Assembly (NCBI GenBank): GCA_036346225.1
Contig: JARFIW010000170.1
Coordinates: 6,696,501-6,760,500, forward strand
Length of the DNA: 64,000 nucleotides
DNA from: Platerodrilus igneus
Taxonomy: Eukaryota; Arthropoda; Insecta; Coleoptera; Lycidae
Reading direction: 5' to 3'
Of this stretch, positions 10,909 to 20,579 are shown piece by piece; the first letter of the stretch is position 1; the number at the start of each line of letters is the position of its first letter. Under the pieces are notes generated by a model. It ran no database searches. It was given only the letters and a program-made list of their open reading frames with translations, and had not been told where the DNA came from. The translations under genes and the position numbers were made by a program.

Positions 10909-12920
10909 TGTAGTGGATTTAAAGGGTTAAATTTGGAGGTAAGCAATGCAATTTCAAACACCCTGTATAGAGAAAGGGACAATTTATTTACGCGCAAAAT
11001 TTATTTCATGTATTTAATTTAAACGAACAAGTATTGACGTATTTTTATAATTAATGATTGAAAACTAATAGGTTCATAAAGGAAAACCAGTTTTAAAAAC
11101 AAATAGAAACGCATAATTAATTTAATTTATTTAATTCAACGTGTAATAAGGTCAGAAAATGCATCGGGGTATATAAAATCAACAACCCAAGGCGAAAAGG
11201 TTCGTTGTAACAGACAAGGACGTTAATTGTATCGAATACCGTGAAATATAAGCTCTGAGAATAGTTATTTTAAACGATCAATTAATTAAGAACACCTGCA
11301 GGTTTGAAAGGTCATCTTCTTTGTATTTGCGAACATAATAAAGCGGGTTTCAAGAAAAATATTGTTCAACCGTCAGTGGCTTCGCATAAAAGCTAACAAG
11401 AGTTTCTTAAAGAGCAGAAGGGATGCACAATCAATAAGATGCCACAGATAGAGACGGGTATAAAAGCATTCGATTTCTAAAGCACGTATTCAACCCACGT
11501 GGAGTCCATAAGACGCGATCAGCAATATCGATTTTCTACCACTCAAGTATGGTTGGAACGTGACATCCAATATGCATAAGACGGAGATAACAATATTACA
11601 GGCGGAGTTTTATGATGCCACAGGACTGCATCATTGGTTGAGACGAATAGTTGACAAACAGACGAACACGCGTCAGGTGGTGCGGTTTTCGGATTATATA
11701 GCGTGTTCACGAGCTAAAAATTCTAGGAGCTTTAAGGCGGTTATATCCAAAATTTGCAGAAATATTATTTTAAATTGAGTATTTCGCGTTAAGTGAGTCC
11801 GGGAGGTTACATTTGAACCGTATAAATACGGGATGGAAGTTATTAAGTTTCTCTTAACAACTCCTGATTTTCGCATCGCTTTAACTACGTATAACAACAA
11901 ACCGACGTTATAGTAGAGTTTTGTGAGTATTAAAATTTATTTGTAATATAGTACGGTAGTACTAGCTCTTATAACTTGGTATTTGGGGGCCTTATAGTTA
12001 TTAACGCGAGTAGTGGCGAGTGATTTAAATTAAACTGAGGTCCAACCAATACCATGTCCTGCTAGTAAATTAATAAAGCAATAAAAACAAGTGTAAGATA
12101 CGAGAATTTGAATGCCAGGATGTAAGAGCGCATAGACGAGAGGTCAAAGGATTTCGACGACAGCATCGTCGACGGAGATGGAGCCTTGAAGCATGTTCCA
12201 GGTAAATCATTTGAATTTGCTGTTATTTGATAAACTGTTGGCATTATTTGTGATGTGTGAGTGAACTTTGGAGGTTATTTATGTTTTTTTTTAACGTATT
12301 GGAAAAGATACGTGTACTTGACTATGATGAGGGTATTTTAAATATTAAAGAAGAAAGGTGTATGTAAAGTTTACTAAATTTCATTACGAATTTAAATTAG
12401 ATTGTTAAGGGTACATGGGTTATTAATTTTGTAGTAATTTTATGCTAGGTGAAAAGCATACTTTAATAAACTGGGTTATTATGAGCTCACCATACTCCAG
12501 TGTGTAATAATAAATATAAGGAATTGTTTGGGGCCCATTTACTCCTGTTGTATTAAATGTGTTTACAATTAAAATTTTAAAACAGGGACTTTACAAAAAT
12601 CTCACTTATTGAGTTGTAACTAGAGTACCGAAATGTACATATCTGTGAATAATTTTTGTAAATAGTGGTAAATAAAAATTGTATGATTGTTGTATTATTT
12701 TGTGATTTTATTGAATGGTGTGTGAATAGAAAGGAAGAATGATTGTAAATTTAGGTATCCATGAAGAGGCACAGCTGAGCTAGCTAGGGAAGCTGCTGAA
12801 GATATTCTGTTGCAGAAAAAGAATCCGGGTAAGGAATATTGTAATAAAATTTTATGTTTTTTTGGAAAATCGGTTGTTGACGCTGGAGAGGTTAAACCCA
12901 TTGATCCTCGATCCGCAGCA
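10909..12920 (+). mobile_element. long LTR-like repeat, family A, plus copy 1 (2.0 kb)
   Basis: Starts TGTAGTGGATTTAAAGGG and ends CCGCAGCA. It aligns along its whole length with 17479-19522. A TATAAAAG box at 11459 lies about 45 bases before a conserved CACGTGGAGT block and would suit LTR transcription. Splice-like borders TTCCAG|GTAAAT (12200/12201) and TTTAG|GTATCC (near 12757) plus CCGGGTAAGG (near 12830) recur in the sister copies. An ACACCCTGTATA block sits about 50 bases in. No gag or pol was seen. Reading it as a solo LTR rests on TG...CA ends and the primer-site module at 12927. Confidence 0.65.
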
Positions 12921-12926
12921 CTCTTA

Positions 12927-13050
12927 TGACAGCCCAACGTTGGGGCTTGAATGATTTTTAGGGAGTTCCAGAGATTGATCCCCGATCCGCAGCACTCTTA
13001 TGTCGCCCAATCTGTGGGGCGAGAATTTTTGTATGATCCCCGATCCGCAG

Positions 13051-13051
<1 letters not shown>
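12927..13051 (+). repeat. primer-site-like modules after family-A LTR
   Basis: TGACAGCCCAACGTTGGGGC with CTTGAA following begins six bases after the LTR's CA end. A second module repeats CCGATCCGCAGCACTCTTA and TGTCGCCCAATCTGTGGGGC (from about 12996). A third start (CGATCCGCAGC) goes straight into (AT)n. The spacing from CA end to primer site is what an LTR retroelement would show. Confidence 0.65.

Positions 13052-13094
<43 letters not shown>
13052..13094. repeat. (AT)n tract at the centre of a tail-to-tail LTR pair
   Basis: About 21 AT units separate the 3' ends of two oppositely oriented family-A copies. Confidence 0.9.
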
Positions 13095-13096
<2 letters not shown>

Positions 13097-13235
13097 CTGT
13101 GAAACCACCAAAATCCGGGTACTACGGTTTTCGAATCGAGCCCCTCAGTTTGGGTGTCAAAGAATGCTGTATTTCCCTGTATTAGAATCGAGCCTCACGA
13201 ATTGGGCGTCAAGAATGCTGTGAATCCTACAAAAA
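13095..13235 (-). repeat. primer-site-like modules (minus strand)
   Basis: On the minus strand the LTR end CACAGCA (near 13217) is followed by TTCT and then TGACGCCCAATTCGTGAGGC with TCGATT. A second module has AATACAGCATTCTTTGACACCCAAAC and GAGGGGCTCGATT. A last TTCACAGCA passes into (AT)n. Three ends are thus iterated at about 60-base spacing. Confidence 0.65.
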
Positions 13236-15080
13236 GCTATTCATTACCTTAACTGTGTTGGTCCATTGACTTTCTTCTGTTAATCGCCTCGGCTGCTCCT
13301 CTAGATAACTTACATCCTCAATCATAAAAAAAAACAAAACACATTCCTATCACAAACACCAACGTTAACTCTATTTACATCAATATTCACAATACATTAA
13401 AATTTCAAAATTAAAATTCAGCATAAATTTCAGTATCAGAAAATTTCAAGATTAAATTTATTATCATTTTAATGTGCATCCAGAATTAAAGTCCTTGTAG
13501 GATGCCTACTAATTACTATAACAATATATGCAGACCTGAGTCTGAGTACAAAGGGAGCATCTACCACCCCTTTACGTTAATTAACCAGGTTCGTCTAATT
13601 GAGCTCAAAGACATACCCACATTTTCATCATAATCCAGAACATAAATACTAAATACCCCTTTCTACTTAAACAAGCAAATTTTACCTTAAAATTAAAATT
13701 TTGTTGTTAGTACAATTTCACTACCGTCCATTTTAAGTAAATCAATTATAAAGTTATTCAACACACACCAAAATATCAAAATCCAACAACAAAGCATAAG
13801 TTACCTGAAGGTTAATGCACTCGGGCTCCAATGTACATCGTCCTCTGTTAATCACACCAATCCAACTGGGTTATGTTTCGGTCCTCGGATTACTGGTCGC
13901 CTTTAAAATTTACACGACCATTCATCTAAAGTTGTTTCAGTGCTTTTCCGGAACTCATTTGTGTATATCTGAAGCTTGTTTTGTGGATCCAGACACGTTT
14001 ACGAATCATTTAATTATTAACACCCCCGAAAAATAGCAAAGAAATTCATACTTCTTTGACAAATATACGCCAAAAGTGCCTACTTTTGTGTATTCATTTG
14101 TCGTTGTAAATTTTACTACTTGGTACAGTGATACTAAACTTTATTACCTTGTATCTTCTTTTCTAAGTGCACTAAATTACATTCATTGTAGCACGTAAAG
14201 AACAAACTGTTTTAAATCACCAAAATATACGAGCAAACTGTTTAAATTATTCTATCAAACTCGGAAAACTAAAAAGCACTGTTTAACGCATTGAATCAAT
14301 TCGAAAATCTAAGGGAGCTTGTTCATATTAACCTGGGTATATATAGAGGTTAGCCAGTCTGTCGGTCTTGTCCCCAAAACGGACAATTCTTCAGAATTTC
14401 GCATGCTAGGTTCCCATTCCGCAGCCCGGCATGCGATTTTTACGAAATTTGCACTCGCCCCAGTTAAATCTCAGAAATTTCGACACGGCTCGCAACGTCT
14501 GGAAATAACTAATTAAATTTTATACAGAAATGTTATTTTTACATCTCAAGTTTGCCTTTTACTTTCAACCAATCGCAACCCAGTGACGTTGCTCCACTCA
14601 CGCCTTTTACTATATGTGTCTCGGTCTTGCGCATATTATCTGTCTCTATCTAACCTGTTATTATTGGTGCAAATTGATATTCTTTATTATCGATTATTTC
14701 AGTCCATGTGGACTGTGAAATAACCCACCTTTAGCATTTCCCGTAACTATTAAGCTACGGTTTCTCCAGCATTCTCTGTAACCATTAATTATCTGCAAAA
14801 TTTACGCAGAATGAGCTTTTTTAAAAATACACAGGTGTTCAAACATAATACTTCTAAATAACACTTCTACGATTTGCATTTTATTGGGTTTTTACAAGTT
14901 TTGATGCGTATTATATGTTCCTAATGGTTCAATTAACTTCAATTAAAATTAATACCCTTTAATTTTTAGTGACTCCTAATCAAATATTAATTATTATCTG
15001 TACTTTTTGTTTAATACCGGTTACTTAAAATAGAGTTAATTAATATAAATTTTGCACGTAATTTCTATTTGTTTCTTTAC
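13236..15080 (-). mobile_element. long LTR-like repeat, family A, minus copy 2
   Basis: It aligns in reverse with the other A copies. Examples are the CCATGTGGACTGTG / TTAGCATTTCCCG / ACGGTTTCTCCAGCATTCTCTGTAACC blocks (14700-14790), which match 5585-5670 in copy 4072. The splice-like border CTTCAG|GTAACT (near 13807, minus strand) is conserved. The left terminus (start of the LTR in its own orientation) is not recognisable; similarity stops near 15080, where 15080-15410 is unassigned. Confidence 0.55.
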
Positions 15081-15417
15081 TAGGAATAATTAAATTACAC
15101 GTAGAGCTTATTAATACTGCTTCCTTTTTTTTTATAGCAAGCGTCTTGTACATAATTTAACTCCCTTATTTTTAATGAAACGAATGAATTTTTATGCTTC
15201 ACGGTTTTTTAATAACGCGTACCTTTTCCCAAAGCTTCTACACGGTGATTAAAATTATTTTATGTGATTATTTAATTTTCTACCTTGGTCTAAATATGAG
15301 TATTTTATATGTTCAGGAAGTAACGGTCGTCACTTTGTTAGTACTTAAAAATATAATTAAGGGGTTTCGACCTTATTAAAACTATTACGTCTATTTTTAA
15401 ATGTTTTATTAAAACTA

Positions 15418-15456
15418 TCCAAGCTTTCGTTGTCTATTGGACAACTTCATCAGGGA
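15418..15456 (-). ncRNA. hammerhead ribozyme motif, canonical C3-G8 core
   Basis: On the minus strand, UCC, then CUGAUGA, one extra A, stem II GUUGUC/GACAAC with loop CAAUA, then GAAA. A self-complementary AGCU provides stem III, then U17 and GGA pairing with UCC as the base of stem I. All conserved core residues are present. Stem III has no loop, so a dimeric or tertiary-stabilised form would be needed, as known for Penelope-type hammerheads. Confidence 0.8.
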
Positions 15457-15577
15457 AACTAAAAGTGCAAGTTGATACAATGAGAAATCATCAGTAGATT
15501 ACTTACAACTTGTGATTTATACAAAGATGTAAGTAATCTACTGATGATTTCTCATTGTATCAACTTGCACTTTTAGT

Positions 15578-15617
15578 TTCCCTAATGAAGTTGTCTAATA
15601 GACAACGAAAGCTTGGA
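15578..15617 (+). ncRNA. hammerhead motif, damaged (G5 to A)
   Basis: The mirror copy in the right arm of the palindrome. It has intact stem II (GUUGUC/GACAAC), GAAA and GCUU, but CUAAUGA in place of CUGAUGA. G5 is essential in the family, so this copy should be inactive. Confidence 0.75.
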
Positions 15618-15660
15618 TAGATATATATATAGATATATAGATATATAGATAGATATAGAT

Positions 15661-15694
<34 letters not shown>
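15614..15694. repeat. GATA/AT microsatellite
   Basis: GATATATAGATA-type repeats grade into pure AT. They lie between the palindrome's right arm and the start of family-B copy 3. Confidence 0.9.
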
Positions 15695-15696
<2 letters not shown>

Positions 15697-17276
15697 CTAT
15701 GACAAGCAGGTAGTTTAAGCATTAGGGGTCGTAGGATAGATATAAATAACTTTAACTTTAAGAAAATCAAATAATTCCCTCAATCATAGGAGTAAATCGA
15801 CTATTCTACAAAAAGCCAATTGCGAGGACACTGTATATAAAAGATATTTGATTTAATGCATGAGACAGAAGCTCATTTAGTAATAATCCGATACCATTTA
15901 ATTAGAATAGTAATGTGTGCGTCGTATAATATGTTTAAGTATAATTTACAAGTAAAAATATGGTTTAAAAGTAACTAATTGCATCAAAACAAATTATCGG
16001 GAAACATAGATAAATTGGCATTCCAAATATTTAATAATTACGTCGAAAATATCAACGCATTTGTATGCAAACGCATCTTAATACGTCATTATTAGAAAAT
16101 GCATACGTGACTAGAAATAGTACATTTGTTTAGAAAACCAACATATTTTACTAACAAATAAACACCAGACGATTCATTATATGATAATGTTTTGAACTTT
16201 TAAACGAAAAATAGAAATGCGTGACAGAATAAAAGCAATATTTGGAAATTCTAAGAAGATGTTATGATATATTGAATGCAGACGTGAGGAACAGAACGAA
16301 AGTACAACAATTGAAACCAAGAAATTTGAGAATTACGAAGGTTCTACAGAGATAGACGGAGATTATCAATAAACACGCGACACGCACCAATTAAAAGCGT
16401 TGATAGGAGAGCTTATAAATAGAATAGGAAATGAATAAAGAGGTGAGTTCATATTCAACCAAGCACAAACGATGCTCAAATGCAGTAGAAATTTACGTGC
16501 TGAAAGTAATTAGTGAAATGTTAGAATTCAGAATAAGTAAAATTTAAAAGTGCAAAAATTGTACGACGAAAAATAAGCCGATCTACAAACAGATGCCATT
16601 TTGTTGAGACGGCATTTCGTTGAGACGGCATTTTGTTAAGACGGCTTTTGTTGATGCCATTTTGTTGAGAGGGCTGTTATTGATGCCACTTTCGTTGATG
16701 TCAGTTGATATTTAAGTTTATATGCAAGTCGATGTTCATGTCGAGATCTAAAGCCTTAACACAAATCTAAAAATACGTCTGAAAATGAGATCAAAAGGGT
16801 AATCAAAGTTAATTCAAGGAATAATACCACAAATCAAAAATAAATAATTTGGCCAATAAGTAGAGCGGACATAGCAAGGGATGCAGACCAGAGACACTAT
16901 GAGGCAACTCCAGTGAACGTTCCAGGTTAGCGATTTTAAAACAATTTATTATTTAAAGACAGTTTCAAACTTAAAATTTGCTATACATTATGTATTTGTA
17001 AGAGTAATCACAAAGGTCATTTGAAAATATGAAAACAGCGAAAGCATCTTAGAACGGTCGAAGATACTTGAGAGTAATTAAAAGATATTTTTGTTGGCTT
17101 TCAAGAAAGTATAAATTTGGTAAATGTAAATATTCTACACGGGGGAAAACTTTGAGGTTACACAACATTGTACAATTATCATTGTTATTATTATTATATT
17201 GTGTGATTTTGAACTGCTTTATTCGAATCCATTTAAAGGGTAAAATAAGATTTATTAGGAAGTCGAGCATTCAGTG
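15695..17276 (+). mobile_element. long LTR-like repeat, family B, copy 3
   Basis: Begins TGCTATGACAAG, with TTAGGGGTCGTA and ACACTGTATATAA blocks matching the other B copies. A splice-like CGTTCCAG|GTTAGC lies near 16925, after a short block (GCAAGGGATGCAG) that recalls the exon-like block of family A. The exact LTR end is uncertain because four primer-site-like modules follow (17277-17440). Confidence 0.55.
16594..16705 (+). repeat. short minisatellite (~17-bp unit)
   Basis: Six degenerate copies of a unit close to TTTTGTTGAGACGGCAT inside family-B copy 3, not seen in copies 1 and 2. Confidence 0.8.
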
Positions 17277-17438
17277 AGCTAGTCGTGGTAAACAAATAAA
17301 ATATAACGTACAAATCGTGGGACTTAATAAGGGATATCACAGCAATAAAACTGGTATGCCCAATCGTGGGGCATTTCATATCAAATAAATAATGGCACCC
17401 ATCGTAGGGGCTTAAAATCCCAAAAGGCTACAGCATAG

Positions 17439-17440
<2 letters not shown>
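17277..17440 (+). repeat. iterated primer-site-like modules after family-B copy 3
   Basis: The clear modules are TGGTATGCCCAATCGTGGGGC (17352), preceded by CACAGCA, and TGGCACCCATCGTAGGGGC (about 17393), followed by CATAGCA. Two weaker ones lie upstream (ACAAATCGTGGGACTT near 17309; GAGCTAGTCGTGG near 17277). The last CATAGCA runs into (AT)n at 17441. Confidence 0.6.

Positions 17441-17477
<37 letters not shown>
17441..17477. repeat. (AT)n microsatellite
   Basis: Pure AT tract between the modules of family-B copy 3 and the TGTTATGG start of family-A plus copy 2. Confidence 0.9.
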
Positions 17478-17478
<1 letters not shown>

Positions 17479-17480
<2 letters not shown>

Positions 17481-19522
17481 TTATGGTTTCAAAGGGTTAA
17501 CTTTGGGATAAACAGTACAATTTAGACCACCCTGTATAGAGAAAAGAATAAATTATTTACGTGCAAAATTTATTTAATTCATTTAGGGAGAACGGACAAG
17601 TATTGATGTATTTTTATAATTAATGGTAGGTTAGAAAGTACATAAAGAAAAACAGCTTTAAAAACAAATAGAAACGAATAATTAGTTTAATTGATTTTAA
17701 TTGAACACGTAAAAGCATTAGAAAACCCACGGGTGTAAGGAAAATAAATAATCCCAAGGCAAGAGGTTTCTTTGTAACAAGTAAACGTCAGTTTATACAA
17801 ATACGGCGAAATATAAACTCCAAGAATTGTTATGGCAAACGGTCTATAATTAATAAACACCTGCGCATTTTTAAAAGGTTACATTCGTCAAAATTATGAG
17901 CATAGAAAGGCAAGACTTCATAGAAAATATTTTCAACCGTCAGTTGGTTCGAATAACAAGCTAACAAATTTCTTAAAGACCAAGGGAAATGCACGATCGG
18001 TTATATGTTACAGATAAAGACAGACATAAAAGCTTTGATATTGAAATCGCACGTACTATATCCACGTGGAGTGAAGATGGGCTGTCAGCAATATCGATTT
18101 TCTACAACTCAAGTGGGGTTTTGAACGCAACAGACCGAGATAAAAATATTACAGGTGGGGTTTAAATGACGACAAAAAATAGTACCATTGGTTAGGAACG
18201 GACAGTTTCTAGACGTACGAACACGCGACAGGTGGGAGCGATTTCGTATACATACGGCACGTCCACGGAATAAATTTCAGGAATTTTCAAATCGGTTATA
18301 TCAAAATTTGCAGAATTGTTATTTGAAAATAAGCTTTTCGCGTGAAGTGTGTCCGGGAGGTAGCATTTTTAAAGATATGAATACTTTAGCTGAATTAGGA
18401 GGGCTCTCTTTGTCTGCTGATCGCTTTTATACTAATTTACTATGATAGACCTACATTATAGTAGAGTTTTTGATATGTGAGTATTAAAATATGTTCATCA
18501 TACAGTAAATTTAGTGTTACCACGTGTAACTGAGTTATAGTGGCCTTCTAGTTCTTAACGCAAAGTGTAAATTAAATTGGCAGAGGTCCGACTACTACTT
18601 TAACAATCCATAAAATCAATAAATAGAAGCATAATATACGTGGGTAAGCTTCACAAACAACCAAGATTGTATGCTGTTATGGAATGGTATTTTGAAGCAA
18701 GGCGCTTGACGAATTAATTGGGGTTATCGTCTGTGACAGCGCATGGTCACGAACCCAAGGTGTTCTTGGGATCGTCGTCGAAGGAACGGAGGCCTAAAGC
18801 ATTCTCCAGGTAACTAATTTGAAATTTCTGTTATCTGATAACTTTTGGGAAATTTGGTGATGTGCGACTGAATTTATTGGGGTTTATTTATGGTTATACA
18901 AACTTATTGGAAAAGATACATGCACTGGACAATGTATTGGGGTTATATAAATATTGAATAAGGGTGTATTTAAAACTTATTAGATTTTATGCTGAATATA
19001 AATTAGATTGTAAAGGGTAAACGGGTCTATCAATTTTGTATTAATTTTTGCAAGGTAAAAGGCATATATTAAATAAACTGGGTTATTATGAGCTCACCAT
19101 ACTCCAGTGCACTATCAATTAGGGTAATATGTGGGGCCCATCTACTCATATTTTATTAAATTGGTTTGCAAATAATTAAAAAAAGCAAGGACTTTAAAAA
19201 CATATCACATTTTGAGTTTGTAATTAGTGTACCAAACTGTTTTTATACATGTGAATAATTTGTCTGTAAATAGCGGTAAATAAAAGATTGTATGATTGTT
19301 GTATTATTTGGTGATTTTATTGAATGTGTGCGAGTGTGAAGGAAAGATGGTTTTATATTTAGGTATCCGAGAAGAGGCACAGCTGAGCTAGCCAGGGAAG
19401 CTGCTGAAAACTGTTGCAGCAGAATAAACGGGTAAAAAGGTTGTTTTTTTTTAAATCTTTATTTTGGAAAATTATTTTTGATGACACTCGATTCTAAAAC
19501 TTTAATTCACGGACCCACAGCA
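17479..19522 (+). mobile_element. long LTR-like repeat, family A, plus copy 2 (2.04 kb)
   Basis: Starts TGTTATGG, a typical LTR start, and ends CCACAGCA. It aligns end to end with 10909-12920. Splice-like borders are CTCCAG|GTAACT (near 18809), TTTAG|GTATCC (near 19362) and AACGGGTAAAA (near 19430). The 60-base block between the last two is open in one frame and reads YPRRGTAELAREAAEN. Related but broken reading is visible in other copies. Whether this is a coding exon is unknown. Confidence 0.65.
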
Positions 19523-19528
19523 CTCTTA

Positions 19529-19605
19529 TGACGCCCAATTCGTGGGGCTTGAATAGTTGTTAGGAAAAGGTTTGAGTGTTCCAGAGCTAAGTCCAATATC
19601 CACAG

Positions 19606-19607
<2 letters not shown>
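19529..19607 (+). repeat. primer-site-like module after family-A plus copy 2
   Basis: TGACGCCCAATTCGTGGGGC then TTGAA begins six bases (CTCTTA) after the CCACAGCA LTR end. It matches the first 23-24 nucleotides of the tRNA-Lys complement. About 50 bases later a second CCACAGCA end turns into (AT)n. Confidence 0.7.

Positions 19608-19641
<34 letters not shown>
19608..19641. repeat. (AT)n microsatellite
   Basis: AT tract joining the family-A module end to a Penelope-derived inverted repeat. Confidence 0.9.
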
Positions 19642-19643
<2 letters not shown>

Positions 19644-19957
19644 AAATTGATTCGTGGGTTTGAGGTCTCTGAATTAAATTGAAAACTCTTTTTTATGGCC
19701 TAAATTTTCGAATTTATTTTAAATTCTTGATCACAGGCTATAAACTTGAGGTTAGTTGAAAACTAGCATAATAAACATAATAAAAAATCTTGGAAAAACT
19801 TGTAAAACCAACAAAATTAAAAATTTTAAATAAAAATTATAAACATTAAACTTGTATACATCAATTTGATGTATTAAAATAAATTCGAAAATTTAGGCCA
19901 TAAAAAAGAGTTTTCAATTTAATTCAGAGACCTCAAACCCACGAATCAATTTTATTA
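19642..19957. repeat. Penelope pseudo-LTR fragment in inverted arrangement
   Basis: Arms of about 82 bases (19642-19722 and 19874-19957) are near-perfect reverse complements. Both hold the string TTCGAAAATTTAGGC with ATAAAAAAGAG that is also in the pseudo-LTRs at 30161 and 33246, so this is a diverged relative of that Penelope family. (AT)n tracts lie outside both arms. Confidence 0.75.
19697..19740 (-). ncRNA. hammerhead-like motif, swapped G3-C8 core
   Basis: On the minus strand, AGCCU, then GUGAUCA (canonical CUGAUGA with C3 to G and G8 to C), one extra A, and stem II GAAUUU/AAAUUC with loop AAAAU. GAAA, AAUU stem III and U17 follow, then AGGC pairing back to GCCU. The other arm of the inverted repeat has lost the 5' half of the motif. 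Confidence 0.6.
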
Positions 19958-19983
19958 CAAATATTTAGGTCGTTATTATTTTC

Positions 19984-19988
<5 letters not shown>

Positions 19989-20028
<40 letters not shown>
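19989..20028. repeat. (AT)n microsatellite
   Basis: Pure AT tract about 30 bases outside the right arm of the Penelope-derived inverted repeat. Confidence 0.9.
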
Positions 20029-20030
<2 letters not shown>

Positions 20031-20120
20031 ACTATATTTATGTTCTTGAGTATAAGGTCATTAATGAAACATCTTTATGTTGTTAATCCATAACGCATCG
20101 GCCTATTTACCGGTCTTTTT

Positions 20121-20375
20121 CTAATAGTAATGTATCCAGTGTATGTAAGCATTATCATAAAAATGATGCTTTACCAGATATTCAACCACATGTTGAAAAC
20201 CAAACAAAACAGAAAGAGATATTGGGGAAAATAACTTTTGTAAAACTTTTAATTTATCGTTAGCTAGTGCAATTAATAAGATGTTATAACCAAATTTATT
20301 TTCACAGGTTGAGTTGGCACGCTTTTTGATTAAATATTGAACTACTTCAAAATGCCCATTACGCGTCGCCATAAT
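20121..20375 (-). pseudogene. ankyrin-repeat gene fragment
   Basis: An 83-codon minus-strand frame reads through ankyrin-repeat consensus pieces: ATRNGHFEVVQYLIKK (helices), FGYN..LLIALAND, and FGFQHVVEYLVKHH. In frame upstream, after a stop, lie DGCEVDPANFLR-like words in the tandem block at 20374-20579. There is no full-length reading frame, start or recognisable partner domain. A host or transposon-captured ankyrin pseudogene is the likely reading; the source family is unknown. Confidence 0.5.
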
Positions 20376-20579
20376 TAAAGGAGACTATCTTAAGAAATTT
20401 GCAGGATCAACTTCGCATCCATCAAGAATTGATGATCCTAGGAAATTTGCAGGAGCGACTTCGCATCCATGGTCATCATTAAAGGAGTCTATCTTAAGAA
20501 ATTTGCAGAATCAACTTCGCATCCATCAAGAATTGATGATCCTAGGAAATTTGCAGGAGCGATTTCGCATCCATGGTCA
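20374..20579 (-). repeat. 104-bp tandem duplication next to the ankyrin fragment
   Basis: Two near-identical units begin at 20374 and 20478 (ATTAAAGGAG). Each is built of two sub-units that share GAAATTTGCAGGA and CTTCGCATCCAT. The period is not a multiple of three, so the duplication breaks the reading frame. Confidence 0.85.

Larger units (their letters stand above)
15413..15618. repeat. Penelope-derived palindrome with a hammerhead in each arm
   Basis: Two 90-base arms (15413-15502 and 15529-15618) are reverse complements with only two visible mismatches, around a 26-base centre. Both mismatches lie within the hammerhead segment: the core CTGATGA reads CTAATGA in the right arm, and a stem/loop C reads T. 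The right arm runs directly into a GATA/AT microsatellite. Confidence 0.85.

Noticed and set aside
15485..15552. Second CTGATGA-like string (CTACTGATGATTTC) in both arms of the 15.4-kb palindrome
   Set aside because: No stem II and no GAAA follows at the right distance, so it is not a hammerhead.
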